Source of the DNA: Tritrichomonas foetus
Taxonomy: Eukaryota > Parabasalia > Tritrichomonadida > Tritrichomonadidae
Direction of reading: 5' to 3'
Assembly (NCBI GenBank): GCA_001839685.1
Contig: MLAK01001204.1
Span: forward strand, 78,125-142,124
DNA: 64,000 bases
The notes under the pieces were generated by a model. It was not told the DNA's origin. It ran no database searches and was given only the letters and a program-made list of their open reading frames with translations. How positions within the stretch are numbered: position 1 is the stretch's first letter; every line of letters starts with the position of its first letter. The position numbers and the translations under genes were made by a program. This document shows positions 39,407-49,511 of the stretch, piece by piece.

Positions 39407-42400
39407 CTACCATAGAGGCATCCACCCATGGAATAAATGTGCATGATTGTATTCATTTAATGCATTGTTAATTAAGTAGTCAACATGAGCTTCAATGGAA
39501 TAATTAACCCCATCATTATCAAAAAGAAAATCTTTTCCAATAATTTTTTCGCTGACTTTTTTAATTGATTCCTTCATATTCGTCAAGTTTCTGATATCTA
39601 TATTTTCTCTGTCTGATGATAAATAATCACCATCAATATCATTCATGTAATCATTATCAATATCGTCACTATTATCACTATTTTTTGAACTGCTGTTTTT
39701 AATTGATATAACCGAGTTATATTTTGAGACTTCTTCAAGAGGTTCTTGTGCAAATATATCCAATACCGCCATTATTGAATAGACATGCAATTGTATTATT
39801 TTAATTGTTTCTTCACAGGTAATTCGAAAATCTCCTTCTATTTCTGTTGGTCCAAATGCTTTTATCATCATTCGCGTCAATCGAAATGGTATTAATTCTG
39901 GAAAACTTCTTCTAGTTTTACTAACTTCAAAACAATCACCAAAATCAATATGAATTATACTTCCAGAATATCTATGAATAAGTAAATTTGATGGATGTCT
40001 ATCTCCAATTCCAAGCACATATGATATAATTGACATTAATGCATTACTTTGGGTGAACCGAATATTTCTCATCATCCATTCTTTAGAAGATGGTGATTTT
40101 AACCATAAAATATCTCTTAAATCATGGTCACTAGTTTGAGATGAAGCTTCACGCAACATTTCAATTCTCTGAACTGGTCTCATTGAATCAATATTTGGCG
40201 ATCCCAATTCTCCTTCAATTGTCATTTCAGCGAATATATCATGATGATGTGAACGTCGGTATTCAGATATCAGAGAAAAAATAGTATCTGCACCATCAAC
40301 AAATTGAATAAGCCCACATATTTTGGATATTGGTGTTATAGAATATCTAAAAATTCTTGTTAGTTTGCTTTCATTCTTAAAATCATGGTGTATATGCTGA
40401 TTAATGAGCATAAAGAATTGCATTAATCGCCAATCTAATCTTAAATCTTCTCTTCCTTTTAATAGTGATTTATGTCGACTTCCATCACTTCCATATATAA
40501 TTAAAAATCTTGGTCTTTGTTTTGAGTGATAGATTTCTAATGTTGGATCAAATTGTTTAATATATGTTATTGGAGTATCAATTTTATACGTTCCGGGAAC
40601 AGCAATAACACTATTTCGAAGCATAAACAAATCGGGTGCAGAATAATGCATCAGTAAAGAACGAACTGTATTTAAATGCTGCTTTATACTATAATGAATC
40701 TTTCTTAGTGATTTAATTGATCCATCATAATTTTTCTTTTTAATGGTAACAAAGATATCTCCAAGTTGTTGTCGAAATTCAGCATCGATTTGATTTTCAC
40801 CTGGTTGTGTCTTAGACGTAAAAGCATTATGGACGATTTCACAAGCGTTAGTCCAATTGTTTTTTTGAATCATTGATATTGCATTGATTGTATCATTTTG
40901 CCAATACTCTAATGTTGTTGAAGAGCATAATATTAGCCCATCGCTTATTAATCTGCTTTGAGAAACTGCTTCAGGATTTATTGAAGAAAAACATTTAATG
41001 ATGTCATTTTTGGTTCTACATTTTCCTCTATCAAATAATAAATTTGACAATAAGATATGAAAATGTTTTGGTAAAAGTTTAATCATGATTTTGACAACAA
41101 ATGAAGATTGTGGTGATCCTTCATTTATTGTTATTTGGGCGAAAAGTTGTGGAAGTATCAAAAGAAAAGCTCCATCATTTAAATTTTCAATTCTTTGCGA
41201 TATTTCTTCAAATGATTTTTCTTCCAAATTTGCTCTGAAAAACAAAGAAATCATTTGAACTAGATCACTAAAAGGAGTATCATTCCTAAGTTTTAAACAC
41301 TCTAAAAATCCATGAATTGACGATACTGCATGTGCTGAAACATGGATAGCTTTTGAATACATCAGAGAGGAGGCCCAAGCCCAACGATGAAAAGAATTAT
41401 AATATCTTACTTTTGTCCTCATTGAAATTTCTAGTAGATTAACAGCACGTTTTAAAACACGTGAAATACTCGTTAATGGTGTGCTATCAATAATCCATTG
41501 TGCATAAGTGTAATACATTTTACTTTTAAGCTTAGATGAGGCTTCAATTTGTGGCTGAAAATAAGAATTAGTTAAAATACTTGCAATTTCTTTTATTGCT
41601 TCTTCTCTATTTCCTCGCATCCAAATACTTTTTGCTTTTAGAAAAGCAATTTGAGCAGGCCATTTTTCAGGATTAGGATACATGTAATTAATTGAGGAAT
41701 CAAATTGAGAATATTGTTCTTGATTCAATGCATATTTTAACATATGGAATATTGGATCTTGTAAATCAGATACGGAAAATTTATTTAGTCTAACTGCAAT
41801 TAATTGGTAATAAAATGCATATGTTTTTGGACATTTTGCTATTCTTCTTTCCCATTGCTGATTTAAATAGGAACTATTATTATGGAAATCATAATTTTCT
41901 GAAGTTTCAAAAGAAACAATTTCTAATATTTCATGTAGTTGCTGAGCTTTAACAATTAAATTATCTATTAAAGCTCGATCTTGTTTAATTGCACCACGTG
42001 AATTGGCTGCTAAAACATCAAAAGCTTTTTCAATTATTATTTTAGCCTCTTCTGAATTTCCACATGAATGTTGATGAAGAGCCGAGATTGTCAATAAATT
42101 CACAGAATTTTTAGTAGTAAAAGAATTTCCATATGTTTTAAAAAACTTTTCAAGATCAAACCATCTTTGGCGATGAAAGAGACCATTAATAATAAATTTA
42201 TAAGAACTTTGTTTCACAACAGATTTTAAAAAATCAAATTCATCGACTTTGGAAACAATTTCATCCCAGAGTTGCTCATGTTTCAAACAACGTAAAATTT
42301 TTACAAAAGAATTTGAGTTCCCTTGATTAGAATATATTTTTCTTGCTGTAGACCATTCACCAATCAATTCGAACCATGCTGGTGATGTAGAAACATCAAT

Positions 42401-45400
42401 TTTTGCTTGAGCTGTTTTTGCAATTCCCTTCATCATTTTAGTCTGTCCAAAATGTGATGATAGTCTAATCATAGTTTCATTTGCTTCAATATTACAAGGC
42501 TCTTCACTAATCCATCTTTGAGCAAAATAGTAAGCGTTTGCAAATTGTGATGCCTGTTCACAAGCTTTACATATTACTTGTTTTGATATCATTACATGAC
42601 ATTCATTATGCTCCAAAAATTCAAGAAGAGACACAATTGATGATCTAATTCCATTTGGGAAAGAATCACTTAGAAATGCTTGGGTTAGAGAACCAGAAAT
42701 ATATAATTTGGTTTCAATTGTGAGTTGTTTCCATACAGAAAGAAAAGCTGGACTAAAAATACTTTCTGCGGCTGAAAAAATATCTTTACATAGAAATGCA
42801 CAATCTCTTATATATTTTGATGGACTTTGTTGAATAATCATCGAAACAAATTTACAATACCACTCCTTCCAGTTCCATGGGGTTTCATCCTCTTGCATTG
42901 ATGTAACATTTTTAATGGAATTCTCATCAATTTTAATTTCATTGGTATGAATTTCTACTAAATCATTTTCAGATTTCTTAGAATGAATAAACTCATTTTT
43001 CTTTATAACATGAATAAAATCGAAATCATTGATATATAATGGTGGTTCGCTTTTTAATATTAAAAAATACCTATATCTATCCTGTGGTGAAATATTTTTT
43101 TGTTGATCAATAAGTTTTGTGATCTGATTTGTATAAAAAGAAAAATGGACACTACATTTTATTAGCAAAGAAAAAATAATTTGCATAGCATGTGAAATCA
43201 TATCATTATTATTACTGCATAATAAGATAGATGACACTGATCTTAAAGTTAATGAAACATAATGGGATAAATCATATTCTTGAATAAGCATCATAATTGT
43301 TTGTAAAGCTTTACTCCTAATTCCATAATATATTCGCTCTGAACAGGATATTTCAACTAATTTTGGATATAATAAAAACAAAAAATGTTCTGTTGTGTAA
43401 TTTAAAGAAATAATAGCATCCAAACATTTAAGTGAAATTGAAGGATTGATATCAGGTTCCAATGATTGTTCGAAAAGATTGTAAAGAATAGTGCCACAGT
43501 TTTGGTAGATGGGTTCAGCATCTCGTTTAAAAACACAGCTAAGAGTTGTTACAGTGTCAATAACATTATATGCATGTTCATTCAGTAACATTTCTTGAAC
43601 TAATTCAATTAAATTGGCTTTATACATTAGAATCCAATTATATGGTGAACCTACACATGTATTATTCAATAATTTTATATATTTTGTGTCACCTGTAGAA
43701 CGAACATGTTCGATTATCATTGGCATAAATTCAAAGAAGTACTTTTGTCCATACATTTCACAGTCATTACTAAAAATCTTTGTTAGTGCTTGCAAACACG
43801 AAAAATGATAAGCATTAGATGAATCTTCATTCAAAATTCCTAATAAAATTGTGCAAGCACAATGAAAATAATACGATTGATCATTTGTGGAAACTTCAAT
43901 TAAATCCAATGGAGTTGAACTGCTGATATCAATGTTATTAACAGTGTCTAATATTGAATGTACAGAAACGCCGATATAACCCGCTAATTTCAGAACAGCC
44001 AAATTAACCTTTTTGGAATTCCATTTAATCGCCACAGATATCAGTGAACTACTGAGTTGATCCATATCAATTCCTTTAATTGATCCTGATTTGGTTAAAA
44101 TAGTATATAAGGTTTTAATTACAGATAATTTTAAATCTTTTGTTGAATGCTGTTGCAATAACCATATGAAGAAATTTACAAATTGTTGAATATGTGATGA
44201 TATTTGAGAAATATTCGTATTTGCAATATATCTAATCGTATTAATTATATTTCTCGAGATATTTTCTTGGAATAATCTTTCAAAGTATGTAAATTTTCCA
44301 ATTTCAGTATTTGAAAGCTCCCTTAATGCGATGTCACAAAATGTTGGACAATATAAAGGAAGAATACTTTTACATGCTGCAAAAAGGTGGTAAAATGATT
44401 GTGTTATTTGTGATTTGGCTTTAACAGACATTTTGACTTCGAGAACATAAATATTTTTGATTAGCATTTCCCTTAAAATTACTAGTACATGAAAAGGGTC
44501 ATATTCAACAATTTTTCCTAGTAATTGAACAGCTTCATCACTCACTTTAAAATTTTCATCATAAGCAAGCTCAGTTAATGGTTCTAAATGTGTTGATAAA
44601 GTTAAAAATTTGTAAGATTTGTCATTGAAAGCAGAAATGACCATTGCTCTAACATTAGGTATTGGGTCTGATAATGCAACAGTAAATAATCTCTTAAAGA
44701 CTTTACATACAAACTCACCATCATCATATAAGATTTGATTTAATAGAGCAGATGGAACATTACATCGAATATCTGGATCATTACATGAGAGCATGAAAAG
44801 TAATTGATTGACTATTCTATTATCTCCCAATACGGGACATTTGGAGAGAAAAAATAAGATTCCTTTGGAGGGATTTTTTTGTAATTTTGAGCAGATAAAA
44901 TTACCATATATTTTAGGCTCAAATAAAATTGGATATTTCACTATCAAATTAATATAGAGCTTTGTAATGTCAATTGAATTTGGAACTATCTTACTAAAAA
45001 TAGTTTTCAAAGTTTGAGCATTTCTTCGCACATAAAATGATGAATGAATCAGTGTCTTCTGTAAAATATAAAACGCTGTTTCAAGTGTATCATTATTTGG
45101 AATCATATGATTAAGAATATCTAACAATTTTGACTCATGTGAAAGTACCTTGTTTGGGAAATTATCATAAATAATAAGAAATGAATGGCTAACGAGAAGC
45201 GAAATATCTTCTGAGCATATAAGATTATACAACTTATCATAAATTGTATCAAAATAATTTTCAGCAAAAAAATCTTTATCATATTTCGACAATAATGAAA
45301 TATTATATAAAGCCAATAAATACAGATCATTAGAATCCAGGACTGAAATAAAAAAATCTAATAATTCAGAAACTTGATAATTGATAGATAATATATTGCT

Positions 45401-46177
45401 ATTAAACAAAGTACCAATGATCAAAAATGCGCCATGCTGCTTATTAAACGATGTATTAATTAATGTGTCCTGTGCTTTTCGGTATAGATTTATGATAATT
45501 GATTGGGAATGTGAATTTGTAGAGTTTTCTAGAGCTTTAATTGCTAGATTTAAAGAATCAAATGCAACAAGTCGATTTTTTTGATCTTGGTCATAAATAA
45601 TTTTTGACAGTAATTCAATATATTCATTAATACATAAAATTACAGATCCTACTGCTTTTTTAATTAAAAAATATAAAAAATAAGCATTAAACCTATGAAA
45701 AATAATGGAATTAGGAATATTTTGATTTGCTTGAACATTTGGTAAAACATTACTGTTTTTTGAAATTAGGTTTGTTTTGGATTTTGAATCATAATGATTA
45801 TCTTTACTAAGTACATTTTTTAAAAACCCACGTGGTGCTTGCTTCATCAACTTTGCTTGAACAAAAGCACACAAAACTGTTGCATCTATATCATCAGATT
45901 TCAAAAATTCAAGAGATGAATAAAATTGAGCAAAAAAATCTTTACGAATTTTCATATATGTGTATATTTTCGTTGCAATATGCATACATTGCTGTGGATC
46001 TGAGATAAGTTCAATTATTTGCGTTTTTGCTATACTTTTATTTGTTTTTTTCATAAACATATCGTAGGACATATCTGAAAGCTGACTATGCTTATTTTTC
46101 GTTGTTTCCTTTAATTCTTTAATAAGAATGTCGAATGTTTCTGATCCACCCAAAATGGGTGGGTCAATATTTATCAT
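39407..46177 (-). CDS. TOR: TOR kinase (PIKK family)
   Basis: 2256 residues from the ATG at 46177; one upstream TTG codon is in frame. HEAT repeats fill the first ~1150 residues, a FAT domain follows (~1180-1640), and an FRB-like helical segment lies at ~1740-1830. The kinase spans ~1850-2150, with AVPGTYK, SKQRPRFLIIYGSDG, the catalytic loop GIGDRHPSNLLIHR (near 2058) and HIDFGDCFEVSKTRRSFPE (near 2080). An acidic Ser/Asp/Asn linker (~2160-2200) precedes the FATC end HGWMPLW. The FATC terminus GWxPxW and the IPFRLTRMMI block identify TOR over ATM, ATR or DNA-PK. By eye, the FRB lacks the Trp and Phe that contact rapamycin, and the FATC lacks the usual cysteines. Raptor is at 7171-9666. Confidence 0.95.
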   Translation of the reverse strand: MINIDPPILGGSETFDILIKELKETTKNKHSQLSDMSYDMFMKKTNKSIAKTQIIELISDPQQCMHIATKIYTYMKIRKDFFAQFYSSLEFLKSDDIDATVLCAFVQAKLMKQAPRGFLKNVLSKDNHYDSKSKTNLISKNSNVLPNVQANQNIPNSIIFHRFNAYFLYFLIKKAVGSVILCINEYIELLSKIIYDQDQKNRLVAFDSLNLAIKALENSTNSHSQSIIINLYRKAQDTLINTSFNKQHGAFLIIGTLFNSNILSINYQVSELLDFFISVLDSNDLYLLALYNISLLSKYDKDFFAENYFDTIYDKLYNLICSEDISLLVSHSFLIIYDNFPNKVLSHESKLLDILNHMIPNNDTLETAFYILQKTLIHSSFYVRRNAQTLKTIFSKIVPNSIDITKLYINLIVKYPILFEPKIYGNFICSKLQKNPSKGILFFLSKCPVLGDNRIVNQLLFMLSCNDPDIRCNVPSALLNQILYDDGEFVCKVFKRLFTVALSDPIPNVRAMVISAFNDKSYKFLTLSTHLEPLTELAYDENFKVSDEAVQLLGKIVEYDPFHVLVILREMLIKNIYVLEVKMSVKAKSQITQSFYHLFAACKSILPLYCPTFCDIALRELSNTEIGKFTYFERLFQENISRNIINTIRYIANTNISQISSHIQQFVNFFIWLLQQHSTKDLKLSVIKTLYTILTKSGSIKGIDMDQLSSSLISVAIKWNSKKVNLAVLKLAGYIGVSVHSILDTVNNIDISSSTPLDLIEVSTNDQSYYFHCACTILLGILNEDSSNAYHFSCLQALTKIFSNDCEMYGQKYFFEFMPMIIEHVRSTGDTKYIKLLNNTCVGSPYNWILMYKANLIELVQEMLLNEHAYNVIDTVTTLSCVFKRDAEPIYQNCGTILYNLFEQSLEPDINPSISLKCLDAIISLNYTTEHFLFLLYPKLVEISCSERIYYGIRSKALQTIMMLIQEYDLSHYVSLTLRSVSSILLCSNNNDMISHAMQIIFSLLIKCSVHFSFYTNQITKLIDQQKNISPQDRYRYFLILKSEPPLYINDFDFIHVIKKNEFIHSKKSENDLVEIHTNEIKIDENSIKNVTSMQEDETPWNWKEWYCKFVSMIIQQSPSKYIRDCAFLCKDIFSAAESIFSPAFLSVWKQLTIETKLYISGSLTQAFLSDSFPNGIRSSIVSLLEFLEHNECHVMISKQVICKACEQASQFANAYYFAQRWISEEPCNIEANETMIRLSSHFGQTKMMKGIAKTAQAKIDVSTSPAWFELIGEWSTARKIYSNQGNSNSFVKILRCLKHEQLWDEIVSKVDEFDFLKSVVKQSSYKFIINGLFHRQRWFDLEKFFKTYGNSFTTKNSVNLLTISALHQHSCGNSEEAKIIIEKAFDVLAANSRGAIKQDRALIDNLIVKAQQLHEILEIVSFETSENYDFHNNSSYLNQQWERRIAKCPKTYAFYYQLIAVRLNKFSVSDLQDPIFHMLKYALNQEQYSQFDSSINYMYPNPEKWPAQIAFLKAKSIWMRGNREEAIKEIASILTNSYFQPQIEASSKLKSKMYYTYAQWIIDSTPLTSISRVLKRAVNLLEISMRTKVRYYNSFHRWAWASSLMYSKAIHVSAHAVSSIHGFLECLKLRNDTPFSDLVQMISLFFRANLEEKSFEEISQRIENLNDGAFLLILPQLFAQITINEGSPQSSFVVKIMIKLLPKHFHILLSNLLFDRGKCRTKNDIIKCFSSINPEAVSQSRLISDGLILCSSTTLEYWQNDTINAISMIQKNNWTNACEIVHNAFTSKTQPGENQIDAEFRQQLGDIFVTIKKKNYDGSIKSLRKIHYSIKQHLNTVRSLLMHYSAPDLFMLRNSVIAVPGTYKIDTPITYIKQFDPTLEIYHSKQRPRFLIIYGSDGSRHKSLLKGREDLRLDWRLMQFFMLINQHIHHDFKNESKLTRIFRYSITPISKICGLIQFVDGADTIFSLISEYRRSHHHDIFAEMTIEGELGSPNIDSMRPVQRIEMLREASSQTSDHDLRDILWLKSPSSKEWMMRNIRFTQSNALMSIISYVLGIGDRHPSNLLIHRYSGSIIHIDFGDCFEVSKTRRSFPELIPFRLTRMMIKAFGPTEIEGDFRITCEETIKIIQLHVYSIMAVLDIFAQEPLEEVSKYNSVISIKNSSSKNSDNSDDIDNDYMNDIDGDYLSSDRENIDIRNLTNMKESIKKVSEKIIGKDFLFDNDGVNYSIEAHVDYLINNALNEYNHAHLFHGWMPLW

Positions 46178-46595
46178 CAAGAATTTGAATAAAAGAATTT
46201 CTTACAAATTGATGATGTTTGATGATGTACTGGTCAATTTATGGTCAAATGACAGGTAAGATTCCATCAAAGAAGGCGAAAAAAAGCATGTTTGAGGTTC
46301 CCAATTCATATTTCGCCAAGCACTTTTGAAAGATATTTTGTTATTGATTTTGAATATTTTTATTGAACCCTGTAATAGATCACTCCAAACCATATTTCAA
46401 TTGAACATCTCCTAGAAAAATCAATGATTCGTTTCTACCTTTATGAAGTGAATCAAACTTAAGTTTATATTCATTATAATTACTATGAATCTACACTGTT
46501 TCAGAGATTCTGTTTACAAAAGTCAACTTTTTGTCAATGGCATTTTTTTCTCAATAAATCTATGAAAAAGTTTAATTGTCGGTTTAGAATTTACA
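46178..46595. promoter_or_regulatory. Divergent promoter region of TOR and a coiled-coil gene
   Basis: 418 bp between divergent starts. On the minus strand TTATTCAAATTCTTG precedes the TOR ATG; on the plus strand TTTAGAATTTACA precedes the ATG at 46596. A 63-codon minus-strand ORF (46202-46393) lies in the TOR leader, in the TOR frame, ending with a stop 8 codons before the TOR start. It has unusual Trp/Cys content for random AT-rich DNA and may be an upstream ORF or chance. Confidence 0.4.
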
Positions 46596-47303
46596 ATGAA
46601 AGTAACTGTTCTACAAAGAGAACTTGCAGAAAAAACACGAATTTTGGAGCAAACATCTGCTATTTTAGCTGACTCACAGAAGCAATATCAGAAACTTTTA
46701 GCAGAATTCAAGAAATTAAAAACCCAGTCAGATACCAAATATCTTTCGGCCAACTCGCAAAACAATAATGAAACAGATTTTCTCCGTGAAACTATTATAA
46801 AAGGAGAAAAGCAAAATGGATTTAATCAGCCAATTCAACAACTGCAAGATTTTGAATATACAGTAAACAGGCTTTCTGACCAAATGAATGGTTTGAGAAG
46901 GCAAAACAATCAATATGCAGAAGATGCAAAGAAATGGAATGATTTTGCATTCGAAATGTTTAATAGAATGAAATTTCTTGCACCATCATGTGAATATAGT
47001 TTTCCTGAAAATGACAGTGAAGCACAACGTTTTATATTATTAGATCTTATGAATAAAATTGGATATTTTCAGCAGGAGAAAAAAGATGAACTCTCTATTT
47101 ATCAAAACAAATATAAAGCAGCAAAAAACAAATTGCAAAAATTTCAAGAGAGGAGTGATCAACTTTTGAAAAAATTAAAACTTCATGAAAATGAGAACTA
47201 TGATCATTCCAACAAAACACGTCAACAAAATATAAACCATAATCATTTCAATTCGAATGAACTAAGAAACCAAATATATTCTAAGAAAGGAATTTTTATA
47301 TAA
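46596..47303 (+). CDS. Coiled-coil protein
   Basis: 235 residues with two coiled-coil blocks (~1-45: LQRELAEKTRILEQTSAILA; ~75-190: VNRLSDQMNGLRRQNNQYAE and KYKAAKNKLQKFQERSDQLL) and a polar Asn/His tail. The ATG follows TTTACA. No enzyme domain, signal peptide or membrane segment. No family recognised. The order resembles small microtubule- or vesicle-tethering proteins, but that is not evidence of function. Confidence 0.65.
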   Translation: MKVTVLQRELAEKTRILEQTSAILADSQKQYQKLLAEFKKLKTQSDTKYLSANSQNNNETDFLRETIIKGEKQNGFNQPIQQLQDFEYTVNRLSDQMNGLRRQNNQYAEDAKKWNDFAFEMFNRMKFLAPSCEYSFPENDSEAQRFILLDLMNKIGYFQQEKKDELSIYQNKYKAAKNKLQKFQERSDQLLKKLKLHENENYDHSNKTRQQNINHNHFNSNELRNQIYSKKGIFI

Positions 47304-47491
47304 TCCATGATTAAATAGATGTAGATATATATATCTTTAATTGTAAACAAGGATTAAAATTGAATTTAGTCACTGCTCACTTAGTTTTGTATTTTAAACT
47401 TTATCAATAAAAACTGTTAAGGGGAATTATGATATATCCAATAATATTTTATTAATTAATCACAAATTCTATGTCTAATTTTGATCAGAAA

Positions 47492-48865
47492 TCAATTAGA
47501 ATCAATATCAGGATCATCACTCTCATTTTGAAGTAATAAATCGCAAACCATGTCGATCTCATCACTCAGTTTTTCATCAGCAAACTCTCTTAAGTCTTCC
47601 TGAAACCATTCATAAAATTCATCATTATATTCAAGTTTCTGTAATGCTTGTTTAACAGATGGATGATACATCATCGGTTGAAGTTTCAGAATTGCATTTA
47701 AAATTAATGACCAATTTTCTTGATTATCATCAAAAAGTCTAACATTAGATGCAATAACGTCAAAAACGTGTTCATTAAGCATATCTTCGACCTGACTGGT
47801 TGAGGCAGAGGAGAAAGTCAAACAAATAAATTTATATATTTCTATTTTTAGTTTATAAGTAATTGGATTTCTAATTCTATCAATTGCTTGTATAAGAAAA
47901 ATACTTTTAATATATTCATCTGCTAATTCTTGAACATTTTTTAACATTTCGAATAGTAATTGGTAACAATTTCTTAATACGGCTAAAGAATCACTTAATA
48001 ATTGGGAACCTAACCAATCAAGAATGCCTTTACTCACTAAGTAATTGGTTCCTACATCATAATGAACATCAACAATAGAAATACAAATATCCAAAATGTT
48101 TTCATAGACTGTGTTGCTATTTAAATCTTTTGAAATAAAGATATCTAATTGTTCATTTTGCAAAAAATTATCAAGAAATCGTTTATCACTATAAACATAA
48201 TCACCAAATGCTTTTATGATAACTTCACATTTTTCAATTAATGCATCGTCATAAAGGGAGTGCAAATAACAAAAGGCTGCAATAAAAGAATCAACAAAAT
48301 CTGAAAAATCAAAATCAGGTAAATAAAAAACAAGTGAATTCAAAAGTGTAACTGCTTCATCAAAATCTGAATTATCCAAATTAACCAATGGCAAAATGTT
48401 ATCTATGATATCATGATTTAATAAATTTCTTCTAAATGTTAAACTATTTATTGATAAATTCCCTAGAATAACCAAAACATTTTTATGTGGAAAAAAAGGT
48501 AAAATTAAATTTTGAATATTTTGTTTGATAAGATAATCCTGCATTGGCGATTCAAATCCTGAACAACGCCGAAATAATACTATTAAAAGATGTAAAAATT
48601 CTTCATTAGAAGTTTGTGTTATTTCTGAAAATAAATACAATACACGATTTAGATAATCGAAAGGTAATATGATATCATTGTATTTCATATAATATGAAAA
48701 ATATTGAACTGAAAGTTTTTGCAAATTAATATCATCTGTAAATATGTAAGAAATAAATTTTTCTTTTTCTTCTTCTGTTTGAAATAATTTTTTTACATCA
48801 GGTGGAATCAAATTTAATGGTTGAAAAGAGTCATCTTTTTCATTTTTTAAGTTTTCAAACTGCAT
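47492..48865 (-). CDS. Armadillo/importin-alpha-like repeat protein (copy 3)
   Basis: 457 residues from the first ATG at 48865. The frame extends upstream only with TTG. Helical ARM-like units include VLVILGNLSINSLTFRRNLL and AVTLLNSLVFYLPDFDF; the ILGN.S pattern also appears in copy 1 at 17473. The C-terminus is acidic (NESDDPDIDSN). It is divergent from the HP1-like gene with only 94 bp between the ATGs. The fold is supported; the function is not. Confidence 0.68.
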   Translation of the reverse strand: MQFENLKNEKDDSFQPLNLIPPDVKKLFQTEEEKEKFISYIFTDDINLQKLSVQYFSYYMKYNDIILPFDYLNRVLYLFSEITQTSNEEFLHLLIVLFRRCSGFESPMQDYLIKQNIQNLILPFFPHKNVLVILGNLSINSLTFRRNLLNHDIIDNILPLVNLDNSDFDEAVTLLNSLVFYLPDFDFSDFVDSFIAAFCYLHSLYDDALIEKCEVIIKAFGDYVYSDKRFLDNFLQNEQLDIFISKDLNSNTVYENILDICISIVDVHYDVGTNYLVSKGILDWLGSQLLSDSLAVLRNCYQLLFEMLKNVQELADEYIKSIFLIQAIDRIRNPITYKLKIEIYKFICLTFSSASTSQVEDMLNEHVFDVIASNVRLFDDNQENWSLILNAILKLQPMMYHPSVKQALQKLEYNDEFYEWFQEDLREFADEKLSDEIDMVCDLLLQNESDDPDIDSN

Positions 48866-48959
48866 TTCTGCTTTTTGTAAATTATTCAAAAAGTTAACAC
48901 GACCATATACATACTCAATAGTTAAATAAATGACCAATAAATAGCAGTTAATCTTACAA
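48866..48959. promoter_or_regulatory. Compact divergent promoter
   Basis: 94 bp separate the ATG of armadillo copy 3 from that of the HP1-like gene, so both promoters must fit here or overlap the coding ends. The right end reads CAGTTAATCTTACAAATG. Confidence 0.5.
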
Positions 48960-49511
48960 ATGAGAAGGAGAGGTTCCAGAAAACGTTCTGAAGAAGAAGA
49001 AGAGGAAGAAATATTCGAAGTCGAAGCAATTATTAATCACCGTATCAGAAATGGAAAAAAACAGTATCTACTCAGATGGAAATCCTTCAGCGACGGAGAG
49101 GCGACTTGGGAGGATGAAAAAAATCTAAGTTGTCCAGAAATACTTGCAGAATACAAAGCAAAATGCGAATCATTAATGGAGATGAAAGTTCGGCAGAAAA
49201 TCGCACAGAATGTATTGAAAGACGCTCACTCGATTCGAATGAAGCAGCCAGAAATAGTCATATCGGCATACAAAGACGGTGGAATTTTATTTTATCGAGT
49301 TGGATGCAAAAATCCCCCATCATTTTTATCAATGCCTGCAGACGAGCTTCGGAAGGTCCGACCAGATTTAATTTGTAATTTTTTGGAAAATAAAATCGTG
49401 GTTCGAAATGAAGATGAAGAAGCTGAAAAATCATCTTTAACAAATAATGAAAAAGTAATAAATACCGAAATTCAACATAAAGAAATAACTGGTCAAGTTG
49501 TTACAATATGA
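48960..49511 (+). CDS. HP1-like chromodomain protein
   Basis: 183 residues. After a basic and then acidic start (RRRGSRKRSEEEEEEE) a chromodomain spans ~18-68: IFEVEAIINHRIRNGKKQYL, LRWKSFSDGEATWEDEKNL. The methyl-lysine cage positions are Phe, Trp and Phe. A second domain (~95-155) with IVISAYKDGGILFYRVG and LRKVRPDLICNFLENKIV resembles a chromoshadow domain, the HP1 dimerisation module. HP1 proteins read methylated histone H3 and build silent chromatin. The C-terminal ~25 residues are disordered. Which histone mark is bound cannot be told. Confidence 0.85.
   Translation: MRRRGSRKRSEEEEEEEIFEVEAIINHRIRNGKKQYLLRWKSFSDGEATWEDEKNLSCPEILAEYKAKCESLMEMKVRQKIAQNVLKDAHSIRMKQPEIVISAYKDGGILFYRVGCKNPPSFLSMPADELRKVRPDLICNFLENKIVVRNEDEEAEKSSLTNNEKVINTEIQHKEITGQVVTI

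Noticed and set aside
7171..46177. A TORC1 gene cluster or operon linking Raptor and TOR
   Set aside because: The genes are about 30 kb apart with many unrelated genes on both strands between them; no shared transcription is possible to argue.
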